From positions 12,470 through 76,469 of the forward strand of contig DASPKX010000025.1 of the NCBI GenBank assembly GCA_035627835.1: DNA of 64,000 nucleotides. The letters are read 5' to 3'. Origin of the DNA: DASPKX01 sp035627835. GTDB taxonomy: Bacteria > Verrucomicrobiota > Verrucomicrobiia > Limisphaerales > SXQI01. The position numbers and the translations under genes were made by a program. Every line of letters begins with the position of its first letter. Within the stretch, counting starts at the first letter, position 1. This document shows positions 15,001 through 20,652 of this stretch, piece after piece. Below the pieces are notes generated by a model, which worked only from the letters and a program-made list of their open reading frames with translations, was not told the DNA's origin and made no database searches.

Positions 15001-18000
15001 GTGATGAGGTCAAGTTTGCCGTCCCCGTTGAAGTCACCCGCGGTCGCGGCGCGAGGGGAACTCTGGACTCCGAACAACCGATTGGTCGTGAAATCCCCCG
15101 CTCCATCGCCGAGGTACAGACGCACGTTGTGGTTGTTGACGTTCACCACAGCAAGGTCGGTTTTGTTGTCCTGGTTGAAGTCGCGCGCCACCGTCCAATG
15201 CGCCCCGGTTCCGACTGAAATGCTTTCGGCAGCCTGGAAGGAGCCATCACCATTGCCAAAGAAGATGACGACCCCACTGCTATGATTGGCGACCACGAGA
15301 TCCAACTTGGAATCTGAATTGAAATCCGCCGCGGTGATGTGGCGAGGATTCGATCCTGAGCCATGGTGCGTCACGTTAAAGGTTCCATCAGTCTGCTGCA
15401 GGAGCACGCTGATGGTGCCGCCGCCGTTGTTGGCGCTGGCTACATCATTCCTTCCATCAGCGTTGAAATCCGCAACGACCACGGAGATTGCGTTAGCGCC
15501 AACTGGTATATTGGTGCGAAGCGTAAAGCCGCCGTTCCCGTTCCCGCTGTAAATGGTCACTGTCGATGCGTAATAGTTCGCAACAGCCGCATCCACATGC
15601 CCATCGCCATTCAGGTCTCCGTGGCTGATGCCCCAGGACCCACCTCCAGCCCCGGCGAACGAGCCGCCGAAAGTGAAAGAGCCGTCCGGGTTGCCGGAAA
15701 CAGAAGAGCCAATCGACGTGGCGGTTTCGAACGTTCCGTTTTGGCGGTTTTCCAAAACGAACCCTTGAACCGCTTGAACTTCAAATTCCCGAGTATAGTT
15801 CGCGCCCAACTCGTTGCCCGCGCGATCACGAAGATCGCCGCTGATCGTTAAACGGTATTTGCCTGGCTGCAGAGGGCCATCGATCACCCGCAGGTTCAGG
15901 TCGAGCCCGTTCAACGGGCCGGAGCTGCCCAGCGTGTAAAGCTGGTCGTCGCCCGTGCCGAACGTGGCGTCCAAACCAGCCGAGCGAAGCTCGAAAAGAG
16001 TTGGGGTTGCAATTTCCACAACCCCCCAGAATGGGCCGGTTTCAGCGCGATCATTCCAGCCGCCACTATTCAGCAGTTCGGCAAAATCTTCGTTCCCTGA
16101 GTTGTTCGGCTCACCGTTGTTCCATGCTGTAAAGGTGTTTGGCTCACCGCTGCTCCACTTGAACGAGCCTTCCGTTTCAGAATCTGAGAACCCGATCCAA
16201 ACACGCGTGACCGGCGTGGCAAACATCTCAGCCAGCCACGAATTTTCCGCCGCGCTGTTCACGCTCGCCAAATGCCCCCCATCGGCCACCGCGATGGCCT
16301 CCGCGCCGCTCCAGGTTGTTGCGACGGGGGTGTAGAAATATGCGCTTGATCCGAAGAAATATGCCGGGCGCGCGATGAAGTTGCTGGTGAAGGAGACCTG
16401 CTCGCTGAATCTAATGCTGAAGCTGTTCAGGATCTCAGGCCGCGCCACGCCTTGCTCCGGCAGGTCCACGCTTGCCACGACCGGGCCAACTGCGTCAGTG
16501 ACGTTCACGCTCAGGAGATAGTTAGCGCTCGCGCCAGGAGCCGCGCTGCGCACAGCGATGGAGTAGGCTCCTTCCGCGGTAACCGTGTGGCTAAACGCGC
16601 CAGTGGTGTTCGTCAGAACAGCGACGGGATTCCCGCCCGCGTACAGGTGGAGAGTTGGGGCGTTGGTCGCTAAAGAACTGTCCTGGGGGAAGCTCAACGC
16701 AACGGTAAGAGCATTGCCGCCATTTAACGTGCCAAGGCTGAAATAGTCCGCAGCATCCCCGCGTGTCAAAGCGCCAGCCACCCGGGCCTGGTAATTGCCA
16801 GCCGCGATGGTCAGGTTCAACCCATTCGCGCTGCCACTGCTATCATTGCCTTCGCTCTCCATTTGCGGCCCACGTGATTGGCGGAGATGCAGGAGGTACG
16901 GGGTTGCGTTATGCGCACTGTGAAGGCGGATATAATACGTCCCCGGGGAAGCGATGGTGTAATTCTGGATCTGAACATTGCCCGAGCTGTCCCCGCCTGC
17001 TGTTGCGAGATTCGATCCTGCGGAGTTTTGCAAAGCGATCTGTGGATGCGCGGGCCCGAAGCGCGCCTCAACACGGATCGTCACCCGATCCCCGGCTTCG
17101 GCATCGAAGCGCCAATAATCAGCTTCGTTGACTGCGGAGAAGGAGCCCACGCCATATCCTCCTAAGAGGCCGCTCCCAGCGGGGCTCTGCACGATGTTCA
17201 AAGGTGTGGCTCCTGGAAGAGTGCCATTGTCCAATCCCTCAACCTTGATGCTGCCCGTTTCTTGAACCGTGAACTCTTCAGAATAGGCGGCCACGTTATT
17301 GGTGAAAATATCCTGCAAGCTCGTCTGCACTTGCAGGCGGTACTTGCCGGGTTGAAGCGGCTCGTGCGCGCCGGCGACTGCCGCCGTGATGAGTTTGCCG
17401 GAAACGGAGTGAGTCAGGGCGATATTTTCGGTGCCCGAGTCGAATGAGCCCGACGCGTTGGCGCGAATCAAAGTCACGGGGGTTGCCTCCGCGGCGGGCG
17501 CGAGCAACTCACGACTGAATCCAAGATTAAACCCGTAAATTGCTGAAATGCCCGTGCCGCTGTCACCGACGAATGTGGACTGCGTCACGGTTGTCGGGGT
17601 GGCAGCTGAGTTCAGCCGCACATCCACATTGTCGATGCCCCACGATTCATCGCTGACATCCTGAAGGCCGACACCAAAGAAAGAGATGGTCGCTGTGTCG
17701 CTGGTTGGAACAAAGATGTGCTCGAAGTTTCTGTAAATGCTATCGACCCACCCCCCATACCCCATGTGCTCGGGCCCTTCATCCGGAGTGCGAGTGTTGG
17801 ATTGGCCCCCACCGAAATTGTTATAGCTTCGAGCATAAAGCTCCACGCCGTCCACGCGGACGCCAAAAGTGTCGCTGCCCGTTGGGCCGCCATCCCATGA
17901 GTCGATGATGTGAAGGTCATATCGAACGCGGTAAGGGGCGCCGGCGGTTAAGTTGGTTAGCGTTAAATTGAGTGTGTGGTTGCTGTAGCGGCCGGCAAAG

Positions 18001-18857
18001 AGGCTCAGTTTGGAAGATGCCGAGCCATCAACAGCGCGGTTGCTCCATTCCGGCCCGAGTCCCGTCTCAAAGCTCGACTCATATGGGACGCTTGCGGCGG
18101 TCTCTAAAGTCGGAGGGCATTTGCCCTCCGCGCCAGCGTTCGCGATCCCTTGGATCTCTGCCTCAGTCAACTCGCGATTGTAGAGCGCCACCTCATCAAT
18201 CTGCCCGTTGAAAAACAGCCCGTCAGGGCGGGCGCCAATGTAAAACGGAGCGGTTCCATCAGATGTGTCCCCGTTGATGGTGTCCGAACTCGAGGCCACC
18301 AACGACCCATTCACGTAAATCTTGACCGCTTCCCCTTTTTTGAAAGTCGCCGCGACATGGCTCCACGTTCCTGGAGTCAATATCCCACCGCGCGCCGCCA
18401 TGTGATCGACGCCCGCCGCAGTCCAGAGCACAAGGCCGACTTTCCCCTCGTGGTTGAGAGTTAAAGCGTATTCCCAATTATTCGCTGAGCCCTTCCCCGC
18501 AATCACACTGTAGCCGGCGCCTGTGTTTGCCGGCAGCGCCGCTGGCTTGACCCACGCCTCCAATGCAAGTTCCCCATTCGCTTTGGCGTGTGGGCTGAGG
18601 ACAGGATTGTCTGGAATCGAGACAGAGTCATTCACGCCGTCCAACGTGAACGCCTGGCCCACTTGCCCTGTCGAAAATGCAATGCCGCCATTGAGAGTTC
18701 CCGTCAGGTATGCCCGCCGATCCGCCGCATTGGCTTCCCCAGACCACCACCCAACCAACCCGCTGGGAGGCGCATAGCAAGCCGCCAGAAGGTCTGCACT
18801 CAACGCAGATAAGGTCACCAAAACCACACCGAATCGCACGGTTGGGAATGTTCGCAT
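1..18857 (-). CDS. Giant secreted modular protein (FG-GAP propellers, LamG, PPC, CARDB, Calx-beta), 3' end outside window
   Basis: The frame opens at ATG 18857 and has no stop to base 1, giving at least 6,285 residues. The N-terminus is a signal peptide (basic MRTFPTVR, then a hydrophobic run to about residue 27), so the protein is exported. Approximate order: LamG (36-230), beta-sandwich (256-413), two PPC domains (553-783), then three units of Ig-like domain, seven FG-GAP blades, PPC domains and LamG (790-1850, 1860-2800, 2813-3770). A fourth Ig-like domain, more PPC/CARDB modules, InlB-type repeats (about 4400-4600), fibronectin-like and CARDB modules, and several Calx-beta-like modules (bases about 3200-1960) follow. 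FG-GAP blades show the DFNxDGxxD calcium loop and GNGDGSF ends. A C-type lectin-like domain sits at about 838-953. Such families usually act in adhesion or polysaccharide and protein binding; the actual role is inferred. No clear Shine-Dalgarno precedes the start. Confidence 0.93.
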   Translation of the reverse strand, partial: MRTFPTVRFGVVLVTLSALSADLLAACYAPPSGLVGWWSGEANAADRRAYLTGTLNGGIAFSTGQVGQAFTLDGVNDSVSIPDNPVLSPHAKANGELALEAWVKPAALPANTGAGYSVIAGKGSANNWEYALTLNHEGKVGLVLWTAAGVDHMAARGGILTPGTWSHVAATFKKGEAVKIYVNGSLVASSSDTINGDTSDGTAPFYIGARPDGLFFNGQIDEVALYNRELTEAEIQGIANAGAEGKCPPTLETAASVPYESSFETGLGPEWSNRAVDGSASSKLSLFAGRYSNHTLNLTLTNLTAGAPYRVRYDLHIIDSWDGGPTGSDTFGVRVDGVELYARSYNNFGGGQSNTRTPDEGPEHMGYGGWVDSIYRNFEHIFVPTSDTATISFFGVGLQDVSDESWGIDNVDVRLNSAATPTTVTQSTFVGDSGTGISAIYGFNLGFSRELLAPAAEATPVTLIRANASGSFDSGTENIALTHSVSGKLITAAVAGAHEPLQPGKYRLQVQTSLQDIFTNNVAAYSEEFTVQETGSIKVEGLDNGTLPGATPLNIVQSPAGSGLLGGYGVGSFSAVNEADYWRFDAEAGDRVTIRVEARFGPAHPQIALQNSAGSNLATAGGDSSGNVQIQNYTIASPGTYYIRLHSAHNATPYLLHLRQSRGPQMESEGNDSSGSANGLNLTIAAGNYQARVAGALTRGDAADYFSLGTLNGGNALTVALSFPQDSSLATNAPTLHLYAGGNPVAVLTNTTGAFSHTVTAEGAYSIAVRSAAPGASANYLLSVNVTDAVGPVVASVDLPEQGVARPEILNSFSIRFSEQVSFTSNFIARPAYFFGSSAYFYTPVATTWSGAEAIAVADGGHLASVNSAAENSWLAEMFATPVTRVWIGFSDSETEGSFKWSSGEPNTFTAWNNGEPNNSGNEDFAELLNSGGWNDRAETGPFWGVVEIATPTLFELRSAGLDATFGTGDDQLYTLGSSGPLNGLDLNLRVIDGPLQPGKYRLTISGDLRDRAGNELGANYTREFEVQAVQGFVLENRQNGTFETATSIGSSVSGNPDGSFTFGGSFAGAGGGSWGISHGDLNGDGHVDAAVANYYASTVTIYSGNGNGGFTLRTNIPVGANAISVVVADFNADGRNDVASANNGGGTISVLLQQTDGTFNVTHHGSGSNPRHITAADFNSDSKLDLVVANHSSGVVIFFGNGDGSFQAAESISVGTGAHWTVARDFNQDNKTDLAVVNVNNHNVRLYLGDGAGDFTTNRLFGVQSSPRAATAGDFNGDGKLDLITINAGVNSFSVLLGGGDGTFHEPTSYLANTSDPYDITSADFNNDGRLDIAIANYGNSRVNVFLGKGNGAFEGSAGYTLTGNPIGVTVADINGDARLDIISSQHNGGSPGFLSLLMGRETETLTEDAIIAGVRMGGGRGTISSSADLDYWHFTANAGDRLHLAVESFPFNWSSGLNWEIYGPDGARITSFNPANEGYGQSSPITLTASGVHYIRVAEWHAYRGEYRFRVSLIPNAYELEKLANNNINEAGTPVLDIDGSTGVARVWGYHSLSDSPGDYFRVGNLGVGATLNISMRQPANSGFPAYMEIVDKTGVAVTNTAPGETNLSYTVPLEKEGVFYARTAHAAHQWPLSAPEFGGQNNSALYLDGNGDDVAIGAPVIPSSGDFTVEAWAFNGIGGGYREMVAQGTAGNAFYLGHDSSGNIRAGDGWGNTGVLYPWHGWHHFAVVKTGTNTSLYVDGILRARLNSPIPNPAAGEGLLIGQQYSSHTEWWAGGLDEVRVWNVARTEEEIRTSLGAPLAGTEPGLVGYWKFDEGTGSAAADSSTQGRTGTRGGDTRWIPAKDIVYPGMFAQYALTIELSDTTAPRITGISLPSEGSTNTLVSPSFTISFSEEMTAATVMEGTNYTLVSAGADGSFDTGDDEPYAIRPDAYSGLSGSFTVLTDPLAPGAYRFTISTALKDRFSNSLAAPVVRTFVVAGVDGFIPETRENGSFATAVLLGTNVTAAADGTLRMGNSTGTESSNPWGIGLAHLNNDSNLDAIVGSHNSHNFSVMMGAGDGTFTRLTNYSTASGPIDLAIADLNGDNKQDVVVSAYYSAALSVRLGEGNGLFGPLTNFSTGSNPRSVAIGHFNADTIPDLVSANEGSGNVSVLIGNGDGSFAPSTNFPAGNGPYAISVGDLNKDGLTDLVVANASGHKVAVLNGNGDGSFSPAVFYDVQSTPRSVAIADLNADTWPDVLSLNAGQNSITYLINLGTGSLTNKGSFAAGTSDPYDLISADVNGDSKPDALVANYGHSYVNVFFGLGNGLLSSASTFPVYVNGGAQHPISVAAGDVNNDGRLDVATANYWGGSMSILLGQPTANLTLDAATGLRLSSARGNLGVPGDQDYWSFSAKAGERLAIASENLGVPQSTSLLYEIYAPNQERITYFYTDSYGVGHTGLVLPVDGTYTIRVSRNEAYGGEYRFRVTLAPAPTNLESEPNNGVSQLNTPTLTLQAGHQRGSVLAYFDAWDSSGDFYNLGNLSAGTAITLELKRPALSGIAPVVEIYDGANTVVTSTPPGSLSAQYIIPDGQEGAYKFRVTRAGPSRTGQDSTYLSFDGGSGRVAVGNWNAGKNWSAEAWVRPSAYVSGRRTIVGGMGNCQDWGIAILDRQFAMHVRPAGGACNATVPAGFNFDLDRWYHVAAASDGTTARLYVDGQLRASAAVAADWAPYAGGTWIGGESCCGNYFPGLIDDVRIWSRPLTAEEIVANASADLTGGEAGLKGLWKFAEGSGTTVADLSTNGFNGTLAGGVSWTTQGPADAAPRGLFAQYLVSIDLGDPTPPSIISVNLPAEGSTNIFVHPSFSIRFSEDMLASTVVDPATYELRSAGVNGIFGDADDVVHNVAPSAYTTGLNASFFITSTPLHPGKYRFTITTNLQDKAASPLLEAYVREFVVAGVDGYVLELGANDSMATAIKLGPVTGVSDGSFRFIGNSASSGENPWAIASADFNGDGKLDAVLGNHGWNNAGIYLGNGDGTFNLAGTYPAGQGVISVAVADLDADGALDIAFAAYHGQAVHLLMGNGDGSFQAVAHVPVSSNPRGVVIADFNSDGKPDLATANYSSANVGIALGNGDGSFAAVSYVAAGNGPSALAVSDINADGKADLAVANWHSDTVTILLGNGDGSFSSGGTLNTPSAPRGIVISDFNEDGRKDIATMNAGVNTISVFLAQASGGFATAASFAAGTSDAYQLVTADVDSDGNADLLVPSYGNSRVVVVLGRGDGSFYSPAVYASGNNPIALTVGDFNADGIQDIATANYWGHSVGMMLGNGSVTLAADPVGSGLRNGWARGNLSTQNDVDWWSFSAKAGERITVAVENPGAPANSGLLYQIYQPDGDRITYFYATSDGHGESEPFIAPMSGTFAVQVSYNHVYYGEYRMRVSVATPPLLAEQVENETIAEADPLTFFAEGNSRVAAVHGYLGLDDPADVFSLGNLGEGTTVRLGLRRPGTSSLANVIEILGANGTLLTNAPLATTNLLFTAPAGVNASYYARVRADGIGPALSFGGGQNNALRFSGGSYVDIPDAPALRPRNLTMEGWVKFASTGGLKVPFGRTIGNSFYNSFVIWHQDGQLRASSGIHGSANPMLAFNWQPNFSQWHHLAYTYDDDANTHALYIDGQLVASSSATVSIGYDSHPFRIGAEDESGNLVYAFDGSIDEVRLWNIALTQAEIAAGMNGVSPASAGLLGYWKFDEGQGNVAADTLGQNNGLLANNPVWVSSDLRGFTSGQGLASQYILDVRTTDSIAPTIVSNTLAALGGNTTQLINGFTLYFAEDMDSATVRSSSSYELRASGADAQFDTADDEFYTVSNANYTTGLTVSLQVTDGPLQPGSYRFRASGLTDTFGNAVVPAEQFFTISPIPGFVLENRSNDQATNGTSLVLVEQLPGYRAAQGRGHLSSASDVDWWTFAATPGDQLLLSFESLNNQGNSQLRWQIETEHGSVVLSEIVSESDNGFGQASVTLPVGGTYRLRVRAYDNFFGEYRFRLATVAAPVAFEEEGNDSIANATTLSLAASGDTKFGAIAGYIRQNGDLDYIAIGHVTNGSTVFLSARLPSGSLLSPIVSLYKADGGPAHETSNGRPSDGVAEIRITNDGLYYAVVRGASVQSGINYSYVLDVQAVPTGSVDFPNLQITSVNSPSSAGIQSGQEISFSYVVQNLGSSPAPAVGWTDRAVLSLNTTIGDADDLPFGSFLRSTGLASGASYTVTTTNRLPHGIQGSFYVIVQTDIGNAVNEFVLEGDNVTASAAPFTVTRAPYADLVVEGLSVTTLDTNNFTINWVTANRGSLTAGAGAKERIIVRNTRTGTIALNEELALSANLDPGGVTNRSTTVSATSPGVYEVAVTTDSEDALFEYSVAGHTAAEANTFKTQFTILARFAVNLAASPVAGGTVSGSGEFLDGDSVTVTAAAKQDQLPYAFFNWTENGLVQSANASYTFTIRTNRNLVANFRLPSFPVTVTTAPANSGIITGAGNYNYGSTANLSAQAKFGYRFTRWMEGDAELSTAATLSLNIVTNRDLTAEFEATNLVHTVTTASDPAGVASVSGAGVYTNGDTLTLSAPLSITNNETIYTFKRYLLNGAVADTNRNLSLIVRTEDPTTMNFVAEYSSRSLFPTLVDVRGNIPNPVPATANFFLTLQFNRPMDTNVFPVLTLTNLSGGTNPIVAGDGLWLTNDTFRSRLITFVPGVDGTNQLHVSGAVDIEGAAMRGTNAALIVVDAVAPTIAALASSPGSVNAVITWTTTEPASSQVEFGPSGSFGRMTPFSAALVTNHRVLVTGLNPEASYQFRARSRDQAGNESISATSTFTTIKAPDLAIANVTILPATITSGSELVVRWNDTNIADGATASSWYDYVQVTNAAAGVALGEAFVQYDAAVRGPLAAGASVAREARIQLPQGPSAVGSLQVRIIADVYNQLTEQSPNGEANNLFAQNVTSTIGNYPDLEVRNLQISPTSPVSGAAVTITWTSFNNGSAAITGAFSERVRVLNNSTGAVLLDTLVNAEVSASAPIAANTGLSRQATVTLPNGNAGVGTLEVVVITDSQNSVFEHKNGFDAEANNIARIQATSTLAPAADLFVSEILAPGAAASAEPVQLRWTLTNRGAAAASGVWTEQVFLSSDATVGNDELLATFTFTNTLAANSSLIRTQSVTLPRFGAGAKSIVIRTDANNAVFESDEDNNVSVSSSTLNIPLQLQVTLSRTVVLENSGPQAAIGTVTRNGGDSSALVVNLASSASSEASVPASVTIPAGAASVTFPIGAVEDQFADTDISVNISASAGGYQPGAHALLVKNIDQPTVYVLITTDTVSENAGANAATVMLRRNANLGSPLTVALVSTDPARVTVPANVTIPAGQTTVNFFLSVVDNTVPNRTAPVTITPSVHGYASVSHAVEVVDDDLGALTLTMVDPTVSEGAANPATEAIVARPQASPEAIRIVLHSSNTSAATVPQHVTIPANETTATVPVCVANNDQVDGNRSVTLTAFYTDGLFQTPIQAGSASATLNITDDDGPTLKVAFDNDLLSENGSAEGTVSRNTTPTGDLVVTLSSGDLSEATVPAQITIPNGSQSARFTITGVPDGTPDGIQRVSVTAAAGGYTSGVGAINVSDIDLPDLRPIQISTVASGETAASVQATYKVSNDGIAPATNSWVDRVYISSSANGANPQFVGSYSGVTPLAVGASYEKNISVQLPTTPGQYYLMVVTDSNDSVTEGSSRNNTLVATTPVTVAPAYRAEVETDVSLALSGTTIPLRGRAYKSGTGEPAPFALVTVRVLVKGTRRVITVRTDANGQFATNFQPLSNEAGQVRLAADHPGVEEDILDDSLQLIGMRFVEGQLTTRMFPMSSYNGELNIENLSEIPLNDFQFEFLDLPDYIQISPTTTNRLEPLASAKLNYTITVGQIPSALRLRASMRITSDEGATAIIPIDLTVAPQTATLTANPGFLEKGMLRGRKTFVEFELANLGGAASGPMQVLLPAVPWLSAVTETNQPSLLPGEKRNIVLALNPAADLPLLRYDGSLVINGTGVSLTVPFRFRALSEARGDISVEVTDDFTFHVAGAPRVEGAEVRLTDGLTGETVSLATTDNTGIVNLTNLMEGTYQLTVSARNHGTYRAPVTVVPGLSTNMTVFIDRQTVSYRWTVVPTQIEDRYRVVLESVFETEVPIPVVTIENPMLLPVVVEGEDTQIDIRVTNHGLIAAERVSVVVPENEHFEIKPLVDMIDVLPAKTTIRVPILIRAKPSANFISGFNGFSKKIKAAAGGTTFT

Positions 18858-19010
18858 AAATGATAAGAAAGCAGGCGCTCTGGACGGTCGTCGTCGAACT
18901 CCTGCTAGCCGAATGGACTAAAGCAAAACCTTTGCCACGGCTCAAGGCAGCCCTGATGACTATTTCAGGTTTGTTTTCTTGACAGGGATACGTGTGCCCA
19001 GAACCCCCAT

Positions 19011-20222
19011 CTACAGATCTTCAACCATTGTGAGCTTCCGGGACAACCAAATGGAACTCAGCGCGAAGGAAACGGAAACCAACCCCACTACCCAATATCG
19101 GGTGATCTGCCCCTGCGGCCCTTGACCCAAGCAGAGCCCGCCTATGAAGGAGGCTAAACCCGATGCAAAATGCTGAACCGCTGAACTAACGCCCATAAAT
19201 CCTCCCCGCTCTTTCCGCGACACAACTGACGTCATCATGGCCATCGCCGGCACCATGCGGCCGGACATCCCAACCATGAACAACGTCGTGACGCCTATCG
19301 CGACTGGCGCCGGAACCCGCGGCAAGCTGGTTAGCAGCATGCTCACTCCGCCCGCGGCGATGGCGGCTACTTTGAAGACCTTGGACTTCCCAAACTTATC
19401 AGCCGCACGGCCTACGAAATTCATCGAGAAGATCGTGCATATCCCGCCCACGAAGTAGATATACGGGAGCTGCGCTTCCGTCAGGCCCACGTTCTTCACC
19501 ATGTACGGGCTGATGTAAGGAATGACCGCGAACCCGGATCCCGTCACCAGAGCGATGAAAAGAAATGAACGCAGGTGCGCTGGGGCCAGCCACAACGTGC
19601 GGATGTGCGGCAACATTTGAGTTTTCGTGTAAACGGGGCGCTGGAGTTTCGGAATGAACGCAGCGGTCCCAAACCAGACCGGCGCCGTCGCTGCCGCCAA
19701 CAGGAAGAAAGGCGCGTGCCAGCTGAACTTGGTTGCCAACGCAAGGCCAATAGGGACGCCAAGCACCGATGCGAGCGAAAACGCGGTGAAAACCACCCCC
19801 ATCGCCCTTCCCCGGCGGTTCTCAGGAATCACATCGCCGACAATTGCCAAAACCAGCGCGCCGGTTACGCCCCCGAACGCCCCGGCGACCGCTCGAGCTA
19901 CGGTGAGAGTCTCATAGGAGGGAGCCAACGCGCAGAGCAATGTTCCGACACCGAATCCGGCATACAAAGTCAGCAAAGCGGCTCGTCGCTCGAACCGATC
20001 CAGAACAAACCCAGAGACCAGGCCGGCAATTCCAGCGCTGATGGCATACACCGACACCATAAACCCGAATTGGCCCGGGCTGATGTGCATGACGCGCATG
20101 TACTGCGGGCCCAACGGCATCATGATCAGAAAGTCCAGGATCGTGGTGAACTGGATAACGGCCAGCACAAGCAAGAGCATACGCTCCGCTTTCGGTTCCA
20201 AGGTTTTAGCCTCTGCCTCCAT
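19011..20222 (-). CDS. MFS transporter
   Basis: A 403-residue polytopic membrane protein of the major facilitator superfamily, the usual length for a 12-helix member. The first helix begins near residue 15, and the loop between helices 2 and 3 carries a motif A-like G-x-x-x-DRFERR (about residues 71-80). A second charged loop, ENRRGRAMG (about 133-141), follows helix 4, and a motif A-like GRAADKFGKSK lies in the second half. These features support an inner-membrane secondary transporter, probably a drug or metabolite exporter of the DHA1/AraJ type; the substrate cannot be read from the sequence. It lies 153 bp upstream of the giant gene in the same orientation, with no clear hairpin terminator in between. 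The start at 20222 gives a short acidic N-terminal tail, normal for the family. Confidence 0.9.
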   Translation of the reverse strand: MEAEAKTLEPKAERMLLLVLAVIQFTTILDFLIMMPLGPQYMRVMHISPGQFGFMVSVYAISAGIAGLVSGFVLDRFERRAALLTLYAGFGVGTLLCALAPSYETLTVARAVAGAFGGVTGALVLAIVGDVIPENRRGRAMGVVFTAFSLASVLGVPIGLALATKFSWHAPFFLLAAATAPVWFGTAAFIPKLQRPVYTKTQMLPHIRTLWLAPAHLRSFLFIALVTGSGFAVIPYISPYMVKNVGLTEAQLPYIYFVGGICTIFSMNFVGRAADKFGKSKVFKVAAIAAGGVSMLLTSLPRVPAPVAIGVTTLFMVGMSGRMVPAMAMMTSVVSRKERGGFMGVSSAVQHFASGLASFIGGLCLGQGPQGQITRYWVVGLVSVSFALSSIWLSRKLTMVEDL

Positions 20223-20279
20223 CGTGAAAGAGGAAGGCTCTTTAGCAGCGCTTGGCCATGTTGGGCCAGAATGAACTCA

Positions 20280-20498
20280 TCAATTGCCCTTGGGTGGCCG
20301 CTCCGGCCCACAGTTGCCGCTGCCCGGCGTTTCCACTTTGCCGAACTTGTCGTTTGGCTCAACCTTTTGCGGGTGCAGATGTGCGTCTAGGTCGTCGATC
20401 CGCTCATGCAGCCGCTTCAACAGCTCGTTATTCTTCGCGATGCTCTCCTTGAGCTTTTTTAGTTCGCGTTCCGGCATGCTCCACGGTAGCGCTGCCAT
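20280..20498 (-). CDS. Small coiled-coil protein, unknown function
   Basis: A 72-residue frame, 57 bp upstream of the MFS gene and in the same direction. The first half is a strongly charged amphipathic helix (ERELKKLKESIAKNNELL, residues about 10-27, continuing to about 40), which predicts a short coiled coil. The second half is polar and rich in Pro and Gly. An internal ATG at 20477 would give a 65-residue form starting MPERELKK. There is no signal peptide, membrane segment or recognisable family. The amino-acid pattern looks like real protein, and the frame is not a shadow of a larger gene, so I keep it as a probable gene. Confidence 0.6.
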   Translation of the reverse strand: MAALPWSMPERELKKLKESIAKNNELLKRLHERIDDLDAHLHPQKVEPNDKFGKVETPGSGNCGPERPPKGN

Positions 20499-20614
20499 CG
20501 GCCTAAGAGAAGCGTTTTGCAGACCGTGAAACGCTTGCCCGCGGCCTCAATGCACTCAAGTCTTGCATTAGTAATGGTTTCAGGCATCAGGACAGGAGCG
20601 GGCGCTAAAGCGGC

Positions 20615-20634
20615 AATAGGGCTAAAGCCCTATT
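20615..20634. repeat. Inverted repeat upstream of the sensor kinase
   Basis: A perfect 9-bp inverted repeat, AATAGGGCT and AGCCCTATT, separated by two bases, ends 18 bp before the kinase start at 20653. It has no T-tract and lies between divergent genes, so it is either an operator-like site or a dispersed small hairpin element. Confidence 0.5.
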
Positions 20635-20652
20635 CAGCCTTCTCTTACTCGC

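Noticed and set aside
19575..20390. A 271-residue plus-strand frame
   Set aside because: Antisense to the MFS transporter and the small coiled-coil gene; its sequence is rich in Arg and Gln with no recognisable domain.
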